The position numbers were made by a program, and so were the translations under genes. Shown here piece after piece: positions 1 through 9,107 of a DNA stretch of 64,000 bases. Under the pieces are notes generated by a model. It searched no databases, had not been told where the DNA came from, and saw only the letters and a list, made by a program, of their open reading frames with translations. Position 1 is the first letter of the stretch; every line of letters starts with the position of its first letter. Source of the stretch: Schaalia suimastitidis DSM 15538 (lineage in GTDB: Bacteria; Actinomycetota; Actinomycetes; Actinomycetales; Actinomycetaceae); assembly GCF_000429105.1 (NCBI RefSeq), contig NZ_AUBF01000008.1, forward strand, positions 62,001 through 126,000, read 5' to 3'.

Positions 1-427
1 TAAGGATTTGCTCCATCAAAAAGGTATCGACACGGTTATACAGATCGAAGTTAATCTCCCCTGTGACCAGTGTTGACATCGTCGGATTCCACGGGGTAGA
101 GGCGAGGAATTTTCGCGAGTACACATTTGTTTCAACCTCAGCTCGATCAGCACGTGCTGACGACAGGCTCACCCCAACAAATGCGGTGGGCATCGCGTTA
201 AGGCGTTCGGCATTGGCCACAGTGAAACGCTTGAGACGCGGAGAATAGAAACCGTAACGAACCGATCCTGCAATAAGGACCGCCTCCGCTTCAGTCGGCA
301 CCGTACGCATGACGTGCGCTGGGCGTGTATCAACTTGGTGCCCACAATCACGCAGAACCTCCGCCATCGTGTGGACGATACGTTCTGTATGTCCAAAGCG
401 ACTTGAATGTAACGCAAGGATGTTCAT
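1..427 (-). CDS. hemG: HemG-like flavodoxin, menaquinone-dependent protoporphyrinogen IX dehydrogenase (3' end beyond window)
   Basis: Reading the minus strand from ATG at 427 gives MNILALHSSRFGHTERI, the FMN phosphate-binding loop of a flavodoxin. A middle block, GSVRYGFYSPRL, resembles the GASIRYGHYHS block of E. coli HemG, and a later RKFLASTPWNP corresponds to its RKFLMNSQWRP. The known HemG oxidises protoporphyrinogen IX to protoporphyrin IX with electrons passing to menaquinone, a step of haem synthesis that works without oxygen. About 142 codons are visible; the reading frame is still open at position 1, so the C-terminus is missing. A GAGG sequence lies just upstream of the start. The gene is divergent from the ECF operon. 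A related flavodoxin-like reductase of unknown substrate cannot be excluded. Confidence 0.8.
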   Translation of the reverse strand, partial: MNILALHSSRFGHTERIVHTMAEVLRDCGHQVDTRPAHVMRTVPTEAEAVLIAGSVRYGFYSPRLKRFTVANAERLNAMPTAFVGVSLSSARADRAEVETNVYSRKFLASTPWNPTMSTLVTGEINFDLYNRVDTFLMEQIL

Positions 428-853
428 TGCCTCGTATCCTCTCATTGTCGTTCAGTGCGAAGTCAGTGTCGCAAAGCGCGAAGGTGTGCAGATTACCGAG
501 GCCTATCCACGCCTGTTCGGTAATGCGACGTCTTAGGGTATCGCGGTCGCTAGACACGGCATATGACGGGGTGTCACATCCACTGCTGCTTCCCGTTTCG
601 CACATTGTCGTGCTGGATTTGTGCGAGGCAGCGGTACGGTAACGGAGTGCTTGCCATTATTTGGGGGTGGAATTACGTCACAACCCCATGACTTAAGTGA
701 CATATTATGAAATTGTGTCAGTTTATTTTGGGTGGCTATTTTTCGTTGACGACAAGCGACTCCGACACGCTGTCACCAACATTGCACCATCGAAAGCCCA
801 TCATTACTCCCGTACACATGACGCAAAACACCACATAAAACAGAAAGACAAAA
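428..853. other. Divergent intergenic region between hemG and the ECF operon, no gene
   Basis: These 426 bases separate two divergent genes and must hold both promoters. No reading frame here looks like a protein. The part nearest the ECF gene (about 685-740) is AT-rich and is the likely promoter area. I see no convincing riboswitch fold, although such elements often control ECF S-component genes. Confidence 0.5.
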
Positions 854-1459
854 ATGCCCGCATCACCATCGCGCCGTACCACAGCCCTCGATGCCCGCAG
901 CCTCGTCAACGCCGGCGTATTCGCTGCCCTATACTTTGTCATCCTTTTCGCAACCGCTCTCATCGGCTTCATTAACCCCGCATTACACCTTCTTGGAATC
1001 CTTGTCGGCACATTGATGAATGCGGCAGTCACCCTCTTGTATATGGCAAAGACACCACGCATGTGGGCAATGACCATATTCGGCACAGCCATCGGAGCAA
1101 CAATGGTTTTGCTCGGGCAATTCTGGGGGACAGTCATCCTGTCAGCACTCTGCGGCCTAGCTGCCGACCTCATTGTGCGCGCAGGCGCATATCAAGGCCG
1201 CCTCCACGTCTGCATTGCCTACGGCGTATTCCAGTTTTGGACAATCGCTCCACTATTCCCGGTCATCTTCGGGTCGGACGCTTTCTTCCAACGCATCGCA
1301 CTGCGCCAAGGCGTCGAATACGCCGACCTTATGCGCAACCTATTTACCCCGTGGTTCCTCCTCACATTCCAAGTTGTCGTCTGTCTCGTTGGGTGCATCG
1401 CCGCATGGCTAGCCACACGCATCCTCGCCAAACACTTCACCCGCGCAGGGATACTGTGA
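854..1459 (+). CDS. ECF transporter S component, MptD/Trep_Strep type
   Basis: This 201-residue protein is mostly hydrophobic with about five or six membrane segments. Its N-terminus (DARSLVNAGVFAALYFVI) and the stretch with GFINPALHLLGILVGTLMNA fit the Trep_Strep/MptD family of putative substrate-binding S components. Such proteins capture a vitamin or other small molecule and dock on a shared T/ATPase module in the membrane. The next two genes supply exactly that module and overlap it tightly, so this is a dedicated group I ECF transporter. The substrate cannot be read from the sequence. The stop overlaps the GTG start of the T component (GTGA). Confidence 0.8.
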   Translation: MPASPSRRTTALDARSLVNAGVFAALYFVILFATALIGFINPALHLLGILVGTLMNAAVTLLYMAKTPRMWAMTIFGTAIGATMVLLGQFWGTVILSALCGLAADLIVRAGAYQGRLHVCIAYGVFQFWTIAPLFPVIFGSDAFFQRIALRQGVEYADLMRNLFTPWFLLTFQVVVCLVGCIAAWLATRILAKHFTRAGIL

Positions 1460-2160
1460 CAACCGCTTCGAGCCGCCTCGTCGATCCGCGAACCAAAATC
1501 ATCGCATTACTGGCCATCAACGTACTGGTGATGGGGCCGGGCCCCTTTTCGCTGACCCTCACCTGCGCGCTCTTACTGCTCCTGCCGTTGTCAACCCTGG
1601 GCACACCACGTGCCGTCCTCACTTGGGCAATATGGACAGGACTCTGGGCCGGGCTGTACCTGGCATTACCACTGCTGTGGCACGGCTGGGCCCCAACGAT
1701 CGTCGCCGCACTAGGGTTTTGGATGACTCGCTTTAGCGTTGGCTTTGCCTGCGCGTGGTATGTCATCGCTTCGACACGAGTCAACGAACTCGTTGCAGCC
1801 TTTCGTTGCCCCCGCGCCGCCATCATTCCATTGGCCGTGATGTTGCGCTTTGTCCCCGCTCTGGCCATCGAGTTTCGAGCAATCATCGACGCGATGCGTC
1901 TTCGAGGTATCGCCACATCACCCTTGCGTCTTCTGGCGCATCCCGCACAGTGCGCGGAATACATCCTTGTGCCACTCTTGGCCTCGGCGACGCGTATGGC
2001 AGACGAGTTAAGCGCCTCAGCAATACTTCGCGGCCTGGGCAAAGACGGGCAGCGGACCTCCATTGTCCGCATCGGTTACACATGGGCTGACGCGGCAGTC
2101 GGCCTCGTACTAGTTGCAGTTTGTGCCCTGCGTTGGGCCCAGTGGGAGGTCCTGCAATGA
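1456..2160 (+). CDS. ECF transporter transmembrane T component (EcfT/CbiQ family)
   Basis: Starting from the GTG that overlaps the stop of the S gene gives 234 residues beginning VTTASSRLVDPRTKIIALLA, the usual start of CbiQ/EcfT proteins. The cytoplasmic part holds two short Ala-Arg-Gly motifs of the type that couple T components to ATPases (DAMRLRGIA and SAILRGLG). It should form the membrane scaffold between the S component and the fused ATPase. A longer open frame back to 1063 lies inside the S gene and is a shadow. Its stop overlaps the ATPase start (ATGA), which implies translational coupling. Confidence 0.85.
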   Translation: MTTASSRLVDPRTKIIALLAINVLVMGPGPFSLTLTCALLLLLPLSTLGTPRAVLTWAIWTGLWAGLYLALPLLWHGWAPTIVAALGFWMTRFSVGFACAWYVIASTRVNELVAAFRCPRAAIIPLAVMLRFVPALAIEFRAIIDAMRLRGIATSPLRLLAHPAQCAEYILVPLLASATRMADELSASAILRGLGKDGQRTSIVRIGYTWADAAVGLVLVAVCALRWAQWEVLQ

Positions 2161-3758
2161 TTGAACTTTCCGACGTGTCATGCACCTACGGCCCTTCTGG
2201 AGCCGCTGCCCCAGGGTGGGCTTATGCTGTCGCCGACAACGAGGAAAAGCCCACTGCTGAATCCGCACTCACCAACGTGTCACTGCGCTGCAAGGCAGGG
2301 AGCATCACGCTGTTATGCGGCCCCAGTGGTGGCGGCAAAAGTACACTCCTTCGCCTGCTCAACGGATTAGTGCCACATTTCCATTCAGCCCACGTCACCG
2401 GAACCGTGCGGGTAGCAAATATAGACCTTGCCAAGGGCGACCTTATTGACGCAGGCCAGTATTCAACGACCGTATTTCAAAACCCAAGGACGCAATTTTT
2501 CAGCACCCATGTTGGCGACGAACTTGCCTTTAGAGGCGAAAACTACGGTGTAGAACCTGACGTTTTACGTTCTCATATCGCCATTGCTGCGCACGACATG
2601 GCGATTACGGCTCTCCTTGATCGACCATTGTCACAACTGTCAGGCGGCGAGTTACAAAAGGTAGCCTGCACGCAGGCATTGATCGCCAATACACCGGTAG
2701 TACTCCTCGACGAACCCACCTCAAACCTGTCGGCCTCGGCAATAACATTGCTACGCGAAGCCCTTACTCAACTCAAAGCCGCGGGGAAAACCGTCGTCAT
2801 TGCCGAACATCGTCTGTATTTTCTGCGTGGCCTTATCGATCGCGTTGCCCGCATAGCCGGAGGGCGCCTCACTCATGAGTGGAGTGGAGAGGAGTTTTTC
2901 GCACTTTCTGCCACCGAGCAGAGCAGCCTGGGCTTGCGCAGTCTGAGCGATCCTCATCGGCAGTTGCCGAATCTTCCTCGCCCGCAAACGCGACGCATCT
3001 TAGATCCGCAGACCCCGCGAATACCCCTCCCCCTACCGCACACCATGCACACCCCTGCGACCGCCTCGGCAATCGCAGGCATACACATACGCGACCTGCA
3101 TTTTGCCTACGGAAAAACGCCGGTCTTAGCTATTAAGGACCTCCGCATTCCCCGAGGGGAGGTCATTGCGCTCGTAGGCGCAAATGGGGCAGGCAAAACC
3201 ACCCTGAGCCGTCTTCTGACAGGACTCCTTGACATTACGCGGCACGGACGGCACCGCCGTGGCTCCATCAGTTTTGATGGCAATCCTCTGTCTGCGCCCG
3301 AGCGGGCCAAGCGGTCGGCTATGGTAATGCAAGACGTTAACCGGCAGCTGTTTTGCGCATCGGCGCTCGACGAGGTGCGCCTGGGCAGTATTCCTCCTCT
3401 TGACGAGGCGGTCGCAGGTACGCTTCTGGAGCGATACGACCTGGCAGCGCAGAGCACGCGACATCCACAATCGCTATCAGGAGGACAAAAACAACGGCTC
3501 GCAGCAGCTTGCGCCGTTGCCTCCGGTGCAGAACTTCACGTGTGGGACGAACCAACATCTGGCGTTGATGCACGACATATGGCTGAGATTGCACGGCAAT
3601 TGCGTGCTTTGGCCGCAGATGGACGCATTGTCATGGTGGTCACACATGACTGGGAACTTATCGGCGCGTGCGCTGACCGTGTTTTGACGTTGCATCCACT
3701 CTGTTCCCTGTCACCCGGCCATTCGCAGGCTCGGTGGCACGAAGCCGATGATGAGTGA
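2157..3758 (+). CDS. ECF transporter ATPase, two ABC domains fused
   Basis: The protein has 533 residues and two complete nucleotide-binding domains. Domain 1 has Walker A GPSGGGKST and signature LSGGELQK. Domain 2 has Walker A GANGAGKTT, signature LSGGQKQRLA and a Walker B ending in WDEPTSG. Many ECF systems use two separate proteins (EcfA1 and EcfA2); here they are one chain, as in the YkoD-like subfamily. It powers uptake through the T and S components encoded just upstream. The start is the ATG overlapping the T-gene stop, preceded by GGGAGGT. The region between the domains (about residues 240-305) is Pro-rich and likely a flexible linker. Confidence 0.9.
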   Translation: MIELSDVSCTYGPSGAAAPGWAYAVADNEEKPTAESALTNVSLRCKAGSITLLCGPSGGGKSTLLRLLNGLVPHFHSAHVTGTVRVANIDLAKGDLIDAGQYSTTVFQNPRTQFFSTHVGDELAFRGENYGVEPDVLRSHIAIAAHDMAITALLDRPLSQLSGGELQKVACTQALIANTPVVLLDEPTSNLSASAITLLREALTQLKAAGKTVVIAEHRLYFLRGLIDRVARIAGGRLTHEWSGEEFFALSATEQSSLGLRSLSDPHRQLPNLPRPQTRRILDPQTPRIPLPLPHTMHTPATASAIAGIHIRDLHFAYGKTPVLAIKDLRIPRGEVIALVGANGAGKTTLSRLLTGLLDITRHGRHRRGSISFDGNPLSAPERAKRSAMVMQDVNRQLFCASALDEVRLGSIPPLDEAVAGTLLERYDLAAQSTRHPQSLSGGQKQRLAAACAVASGAELHVWDEPTSGVDARHMAEIARQLRALAADGRIVMVVTHDWELIGACADRVLTLHPLCSLSPGHSQARWHEADDE

Positions 3759-3855
3759 AGATATGGATTGCCGCCAACCTTGGTAGCCCTGTTCTCCACT
3801 TATGGCCAGTAACCCGGTAGTCCTCATTGACACAGTGAGCAGCAATAGAAAATAA

Positions 3856-3945
3856 AGGACCCTCCGCGTACCCGGCAGCGCGCCCTTATCCTTGCTGCCT
3901 TCCGGCCCTGGGGAGGTTCGGACGATACCGTCACGCGGAGGATCA
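3856..3945 (-). ncRNA. ffs: Small bacterial signal recognition particle RNA (4.5S type)
   Basis: Read on the minus strand, this stretch carries the conserved SRP domain IV core GGCCGGAAGGCAGCAAGG. It is enclosed by a long hairpin whose outer arms, CCTCCGCGT (3861-3869) and ACGCGGAGG (3933-3941), pair perfectly. The RNA binds Ffh and helps target membrane and secreted proteins. At about 90 nucleotides it is the short form without an Alu domain. The exact ends are estimated from the hairpin. Confidence 0.9.
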
Positions 3946-4216
3946 GCTCGATTCTACACGCCTTTGCTCAATACTCCACATAGGGTGAAATATTCACCGA
4001 TGTGATATCGCCTGTCGTCGACTGCGATGCCGACAGGGCAGCCGCCTCGACAGCGCGAGATACCCGTTGGCAGGTCATCGCCTCTGGGCATCGGCGCTTG
4101 TTTCACGCGGGCGCTAATCGGGATCTATTGCGGATCTAGAAAAAGGTGTGTACATGAACGCTAATGAGTCACGCTGAGGGGAAACGCTAGACACTCTTTC
4201 CGTGTCATTTCAACGA
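3946..4216. other. Intergenic stretch without a gene
   Basis: Between the SRP RNA and the tRNA-Ser terminator I see no coding frame and no strong repeat. The part next to the SRP RNA must contain its minus-strand promoter. Confidence 0.4.
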
Positions 4217-4248
4217 AAAGCCCCGCGATTCCAATGGAATCGCGGGGA
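4217..4248 (-). terminator. Rho-independent terminator after tRNA-Ser
   Basis: Arms of 12 bases (CCCCGCGATTCC and GGAATCGCGGGG) are separated by three bases. On the minus strand the hairpin is followed by CTTTT. It lies directly downstream of tRNA-Ser. Confidence 0.8.
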
Positions 4249-4253
4249 GAGCG

Positions 4254-4338
4254 CGGAGGATGGGGGATTCGAACCCCCGAGGGCTTGCACCCAACACGCT
4301 TTCCAAGCGTGCGCCATAGGCCACTAGGCGAATCCTCC
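4254..4338 (-). tRNA. serT: tRNA-Ser, anticodon GGA
   Basis: The minus strand folds as a type II tRNA with a long variable arm. The acceptor arms GGAGGAT and ATCCTCC pair, the anticodon loop CTTGGAAAG gives anticodon GGA, and the T arm contains GTTCGAATC. The length of about 85 nucleotides and the variable arm fit serine. CCA is not encoded. The gene symbol is only indicative. The mobile element in this window did not use this tRNA as its target. Confidence 0.93.
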
Positions 4339-4458
4339 AGCTGCGCGAAGTTACGGACACCGCAACGACGTGCCTGGCTAGTTTATATGGAGACAGCCAA
4401 GAAATGCCAACCGGCATCCAGCGTGACGGTGGTGTCATCGCTCACGAGGCCCACCTCG

Positions 4459-5199
4459 TCAGGCAAGCGAACGGCTGAGTCGCACAAAATTGCGGATCAA
4501 TGCACCTGCTTGGTGACGCCCTTGGCCACTACGTCCCATCATGACAAGTGTCTCCAAGTCGTCGGTACCGGGATAGCCTGCGTCCTCAAAAGCTTGTAGG
4601 CGCGCACGTATGGCATCCGAATCCAGCTCCGGGTTAAATTGTGTCGCCCAGAAACGCTCGCCTAGTCGAATCATTTGGTACGGGCATGTCAGGGAGCGAG
4701 CTAGTACTACTGCGCCTTCCGGTAATACCTCAACGGCCTCACGATGTCCTACGTAGGTGGCGAATTCGTGCGGAAAGCCTTCAAGTAGGGGATCTTCGAG
4801 GCCTTCTCGGGTGAGCATAATGTCAACGATCTGGGACCATTCACCCCATTTCTTCGACACGAGGCCACCACGAAGAACAGCTGCCACCTCTGAGCCGAAA
4901 CCAGTTGTCAGGCACGGAACCCCGTAAGTTTCGACGTCGCGAAAGATTTGGAGAAGTTCGGCTTCAGTTCGTTTTTGTGTTGCTGATTTGCGGTCATCAG
5001 GTGTCGTAGTTCCGTAGGGAGAGCCCGCCACGATAATGCCAGCGTAGTCTCGGACCTCAATATCGGGCAGGCCAAGCATATCGAGGCGCACCTGCTGTAA
5101 TTCATCGGCTTCAAGCTGCGAGACCGTGAGAAATATTCGGTATTCCGCTTCAATAGCTTCATCTTCGGGTCGAGTAGAGACCAAGAGAAAAGGCAACAT
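4459..5199 (-). CDS. Class I glutamine amidotransferase-fold protein lacking the catalytic residues
   Basis: The 246-residue protein has the layout of a class I GATase. The nucleophile elbow reads GVPCLTTGFGSEV where active enzymes have a form like GVPVLGVCLGHQ, so the expected Cys is Gly. The C-terminal block reads WATQFNPELD where active enzymes have QFHPE, so the catalytic His is Asn. Glutamine hydrolysis therefore looks impossible by the standard mechanism. It may be a binding or regulatory relative of GuaA-like amidotransferases (often annotated simply as glutamine amidotransferase). It stands alone between tRNA-Ser and a small membrane-protein gene. Its role is unknown. Confidence 0.75.
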   Translation of the reverse strand: MLPFLLVSTRPEDEAIEAEYRIFLTVSQLEADELQQVRLDMLGLPDIEVRDYAGIIVAGSPYGTTTPDDRKSATQKRTEAELLQIFRDVETYGVPCLTTGFGSEVAAVLRGGLVSKKWGEWSQIVDIMLTREGLEDPLLEGFPHEFATYVGHREAVEVLPEGAVVLARSLTCPYQMIRLGERFWATQFNPELDSDAIRARLQAFEDAGYPGTDDLETLVMMGRSGQGRHQAGALIRNFVRLSRSLA

Positions 5200-5415
5200 G
5201 TTTCAAGCCTAGGCAAAGAAAAAGGAAGGAGATAGCCCCAATGGTCCTATGACAAAGCACGCAAAGACACCCTGAGCACGGGAGCCAACACCGACCAAAA
5301 GGAGCGCCAACTTGGACAAACACCATGGCACTACGCGCAACATAAGCATGAATTGACGCACCACGCTGCTCGCGGAACTCAAACACAGAGCCCGATCGCA
5401 GAGTTTAGGCGCCCA

Positions 5416-5748
5416 TTAAGCATTCGTCGAAATAAAGAAGATTAAAAGCAAGCTCAGGACACCGTAAAGCCCGCTGATCACCACTGCCGCTAGCGCCTCG
5501 TGTCTGCCAGCGCCACGAAGCAACCCTGCACGAATGAATCCAACGCCACCCAAGATCAAAGCGACAACGAAAAAGGGAGGAAAAAAGATGCTTGCCACGC
5601 ACATCCACAGGGCTGTGCGCGCAATCCCATTAGTTGGCATTAACGCCGAAGTATAGCCCGGACCTGAGAAAACCTCTGCCGGATTCGCTGCATCCGCAGC
5701 AGGGAATTGACAGTCGTCCAGCACCTGGCGACCCACTGACGCGCGCAT
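5416..5748 (-). CDS. Small membrane protein, DUF4190-like
   Basis: I chose the ATG at 5748 because AGGAG lies five bases upstream, rather than the first ATG at 5868. The result is 110 residues with a short soluble N-terminal part and two hydrophobic segments (around FFPPFFVVALILGGVGFI and AAVVISGLYGVLSLLLIFF) joined by a basic loop. This two-helix pattern resembles DUF4190-type proteins common in actinobacteria. No enzymatic motif is visible and function is unknown. The stretch 5200-5415 downstream holds no gene I can support. Confidence 0.55.
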   Translation of the reverse strand: MRASVGRQVLDDCQFPAADAANPAEVFSGPGYTSALMPTNGIARTALWMCVASIFFPPFFVVALILGGVGFIRAGLLRGAGRHEALAAVVISGLYGVLSLLLIFFISTNA

Positions 5749-5979
5749 TGCGGCTCCTGCTGCTGGGGTCAACTGCCACCTATCAGCACGTAGGTAGGCG
5801 CTATTATCTCCACTCACCCCTTTACGATACGTCACGCCCAGAACTTTTGCGTGAGCGATCCCACCCATTCATCTGGTCACGTTATGGCAAAAAATGTCTA
5901 ACCGACCACTGTCGGCGCACTATCCTGGTATTCCGACCGGTTCAACGGCCACGCCCATCAACTGATCGGAGAGCTCCTT

Positions 5980-7344
5980 ATGAGCGACAAGCACAGCGGC
6001 TTTTTCCGCTGGAAGGTGCACGGCACTGGCAATCACATTTCCCCTGGCGAAGTTGTCGCAGCCAACGAACGTCTTTCATGGCCTCGCACCATCGGTATCG
6101 GCGCCCAGCATGTTGTTGCAATGTTTGGCGCAACCTTCCTCGTTCCGCTTCTCACCGGCTTCCCACCAGCTACCACCCTGTTCTTCAGTGCGGTTGGCAC
6201 ACTGCTGTTCTTCCTTATTACAGCGGGCCGACTGCCTTCTTATCTCGGTTCATCATTTGCGTTGATCGCACCGATCGGAGCCGTTTCCACCACCCTGGGC
6301 GCTAGTTACGCACAGGGTGGAATTATTGCTACCGGTGTTACATTGGCACTGGTCGGCCTTGTCGTCCATTTCGCCGGTGTGCGTTGGATTGACGCACTTA
6401 TGCCGCCTGTAGTCACAGGTGCCATCGTGGCCCTTATCGGTCTCAATCTTGCCCCCGCAGCGTGGAATAACGTCAAAGAAGGACCGCTGACTGCGGTCAT
6501 CACAATTGCGTCTATCTGCCTGATCACGGTGCTATTCAAGGGCATCATCGGACGTCTTTCCATCCTGTTTGGCGTGCTCATTGGCTACCTTGCTGCCGTC
6601 CTTCAAGGTGAAGTCAACTTCGAAAACGTGACCGCTGCAGCGTGGTTTGGCCTTCCGCAATTCAGTGCCCCCGCATTCGATATCTCCACCCTCGGCCTAT
6701 TCATTCCCGTGGTTTTCGTACTGGTGGCGGAAAACGTTGGCCACGTGAAATCTGTGGCCGCAATGACCGGCGAAAACCTCGACGATGTCACAGGTCGCGC
6801 CCTTCTGGCTGACGGCCTTGCCACCGCTTTTGCAGGCGCAGGCGGCGGTTCTGGCACCACCACCTACGCTGAGAACATCGGCGTAATGGCTGCAACCCGC
6901 GTCTATTCGACGGCAGCCTATGTTGTGGCAGCAGGATTTGCTCTGGTCCTTTCCCTTATGCCGAAATTTGGCGCCCTCATTGCGACCATTCCACCAGGTG
7001 TTCTTGGCGGTGCCGGTACGGTCCTCTACGGCATGATCGGCATGCTCGGTGTCCGCATTTGGGTTCAAAACCGCGTCGATTTCTCCAACCCGGTGAACCT
7101 CAATACAGCTGCCATCTCGCTGATCATCGCCATTGCCAACTTCACTTGGTCACCGCTAGGCATGACCTTCGAAGGTATCGCCCTTGGCACCGCCGCTGCG
7201 ATCATCATCTACCACGTCATGCGTTTGATTTCGAATCTGCGTGGCACCAACCTTGAACAAGCCTCGCCAGCATCAGCACCCGCGGGTACCGAACTTGAGG
7301 GCGAAGCGTACGCGAAGCGTCACCGGACGATTAGCCACGACTAA
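5980..7344 (+). CDS. uraA: Uracil permease, NCS2 (UraA) family
   Basis: This 454-residue protein has about 14 hydrophobic segments and close similarity to UraA blocks. QHVVAMFGATFLVPLLTGF matches the first helix, and LPSYLGSSFALIAPIGA matches the half-helix region. It has two glutamates in the usual substrate-site positions, FVLVAENVGH and TTTYAENIGVMAATRVYS. It should take up uracil with protons across the cytoplasmic membrane for pyrimidine salvage. The start has GGAG nine bases upstream. The N-terminal 35 residues and an Ala/Glu-rich tail extend beyond the usual core. No pyr genes flank it, so it appears monocistronic and ends at a large inverted repeat. Confidence 0.9.
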   Translation: MSDKHSGFFRWKVHGTGNHISPGEVVAANERLSWPRTIGIGAQHVVAMFGATFLVPLLTGFPPATTLFFSAVGTLLFFLITAGRLPSYLGSSFALIAPIGAVSTTLGASYAQGGIIATGVTLALVGLVVHFAGVRWIDALMPPVVTGAIVALIGLNLAPAAWNNVKEGPLTAVITIASICLITVLFKGIIGRLSILFGVLIGYLAAVLQGEVNFENVTAAAWFGLPQFSAPAFDISTLGLFIPVVFVLVAENVGHVKSVAAMTGENLDDVTGRALLADGLATAFAGAGGGSGTTTYAENIGVMAATRVYSTAAYVVAAGFALVLSLMPKFGALIATIPPGVLGGAGTVLYGMIGMLGVRIWVQNRVDFSNPVNLNTAAISLIIAIANFTWSPLGMTFEGIALGTAAAIIIYHVMRLISNLRGTNLEQASPASAPAGTELEGEAYAKRHRTISHD

Positions 7345-7447
7345 CGTCTGAATGACGTGACCGTCCACTTATTCGTCTTTGACCCGTCAGCTCACCGTGC
7401 GAGGTATTCACGGTACTAAAAGCTGAAGAGGCGTCAGTTGGCATTAT

Positions 7448-7498
7448 CAATGCAATCCGCCCGGCCACCTATGTGAGATGGCCGGGCGGATTGCATTG
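7448..7498. terminator. Large perfect inverted repeat between convergent genes
   Basis: Two perfectly complementary 20-base arms (7448-7467 and 7479-7498) flank an 11-base loop. The repeat lies between the convergent uracil permease and MFS genes and probably ends transcription from both sides. It has no clear T-run. Confidence 0.65.
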
Positions 7499-7662
7499 GA
7501 CGATATCAGGGTGATCGGCCACATCCCGCTGGGAAATGGAGGCTTCTGCGCCTTGACGTGAGGGAGTACGGAGCTGCCGGGCTGTTGCCCAATGTTCAAA
7601 GGATGCGACAAGGTCTACAGGACCACTGCGGCTATTGCGCCTGGGCTAAAGCCCTAGTCGGG

Positions 7663-8967
7663 CTAGTTCGGCACATCGGACGTATTGGCTCTGTTTCCAT
7701 CAATGCCCGAGTCTTTCGCTACTTCCCTGCCGATCGGGGCAGCAAATGCTAACGAAACAAAGACAACCGCAATAACACCGGTAGCGACAAGTATCGTTTC
7801 GACACTGACGATGTCAGCCAGCGGTCCGAATGCGAGCATACCGACAGGCATGGCCAGCGTGACCACCACATTAATAATTGACGACACGCGCCCCATATAT
7901 TCCGTTTCCACGCTGCGTTGAATCAATGTATTGACGGGAGCAGAAAAATACGGAATGGCAGCAGCGATCAGGGCACCTAAGGCGTAGAACACGACAAGTC
8001 CAGCCGTATATCCCAGCAGTGGCGTGAATCCGAGCAGCGCAGAGGCAACACCGAAAATAAAGCACGCTGTTTTCAACATGCGACCTTGGTGCCATGCGGC
8101 AGCAATAGTGGCAATGCTGATTCCGCCAAGGGCCATCCCCAGCGAGAAGACGAGTTCGTTGACGGTCAGCAGCCACACCTCGTCACTGAAACTGCGCGCA
8201 AGCATTAGCGGTGTGAGGAAACTGGGTGCCACAACCAAAGTGAAAATGACAGCGAAAAGCACAAGGAGCCACGCCACTTTGCGGTGGTGGTAGACGTACC
8301 GTAAGCCGTCACGCAGGTCGGCGATAAGCGAGCTGTCAAGATTTGCTGCTGAACGCACTGTGGCCACAGGAATGGTCAACATAATGCCCACACCGATCAG
8401 AGCAGTGACAACGTCCACCCAGAATGTTGGCACGAGGCCACCCCAGGCATAGATCGCGCCACCTACTGCTGGGGCCAGCAAAGCCATCGCTGACTGAATC
8501 GACTGGTTCAGTCCATTGATTCGCATCAATTGGCTTGGGGGCGTGAGCTGCGGAATGAGTGCGGCAACTGCTGGCGACTGGAAGCCTTGTCCCACCGATC
8601 GTATTGCAACGGCGAGCAGGATCATCCACAGCCCAGCATTCCCCATTGTCATGAGGATCGCTAGACCAAGGGTGACCACGGCAATGACAGTGTCGGCAAC
8701 GACGATGACCGTGCGGCGATTCATTCGGTCGGCCAATGCGCCGCCAAAGAGTGACAGGATCGCTTGGGGCATAAATGCTGCCACTGCGTACAGCATGATG
8801 ACCCAACCGGCTTTAGTGGTGAGGGTAAGGTGCCACATCACCGCATATTGCACGATTGAAGAGCCGAACAGGGAGATCGTTTGCGAACCAAGGAACAGCG
8901 CCATCCGCTGTTTCCACTTTGGGTCGCCTTCGGTGGGCGCACTGGGTGTTATTTGCTCGTCAGTCAC
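7663..8967 (-). CDS. MFS transporter, EntS/macrolide-efflux-like family
   Basis: The 434-residue protein has about 12 membrane segments. The family loop after helix 2 reads GGALADRMNRRTVIV and the N-terminal pattern is LFLGSQTISLFGSSIVQYAVMW, typical of the MFS_3 group that includes EntS-like and Mef-like exporters. Such proteins use the proton gradient to export drugs or siderophores. The substrate cannot be inferred; the siderophore uptake operon is 46 kb away. The start is GTG at 8967. It is not in an operon: the next gene on this strand begins 250 bases upstream and is a TetR regulator pairing with another transporter. Confidence 0.85.
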   Translation of the reverse strand: MTDEQITPSAPTEGDPKWKQRMALFLGSQTISLFGSSIVQYAVMWHLTLTTKAGWVIMLYAVAAFMPQAILSLFGGALADRMNRRTVIVVADTVIAVVTLGLAILMTMGNAGLWMILLAVAIRSVGQGFQSPAVAALIPQLTPPSQLMRINGLNQSIQSAMALLAPAVGGAIYAWGGLVPTFWVDVVTALIGVGIMLTIPVATVRSAANLDSSLIADLRDGLRYVYHHRKVAWLLVLFAVIFTLVVAPSFLTPLMLARSFSDEVWLLTVNELVFSLGMALGGISIATIAAAWHQGRMLKTACFIFGVASALLGFTPLLGYTAGLVVFYALGALIAAAIPYFSAPVNTLIQRSVETEYMGRVSSIINVVVTLAMPVGMLAFGPLADIVSVETILVATGVIAVVFVSLAFAAPIGREVAKDSGIDGNRANTSDVPN

Positions 8968-9107
8968 TGGTGAACGCTAGCACGGTGATATTTCAAGCGC
9001 TAGGCCAATCTCATTGGTGCTGCGCCAAGGTGGGCAACCTATGTACCGTGGTCATATTCTGCGCCAGCGTGTGGCCTTTCTGAGTACGCTGATTCACTCG
9101 CGGCCAA

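Noticed and set aside
428-853. Riboswitch before the ECF operon
   Set aside because: The long leader invites one, but I cannot see a conserved aptamer core by eye.
1063-1455. Long in-frame extension of the ECF T component into the S gene
   Set aside because: The region is the S component in another frame; the GTG overlapping its stop gives the normal start of the family.
4254-4338. tRNA-Ser as the integration site of the mobile element
   Set aside because: No direct repeat of the tRNA end and no integrase are near; the element lies 9.5 kb away inside pab.
4205-4438. Minus-strand frame across tRNA-Ser
   Set aside because: It covers the tRNA and its terminator and has no protein features.
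5159-5386. 75-residue minus frame ahead of the GATase-like gene
   Set aside because: It overlaps the start of the real gene, is rich in Cys and Gly without a pattern, and has no clear ribosome binding site.
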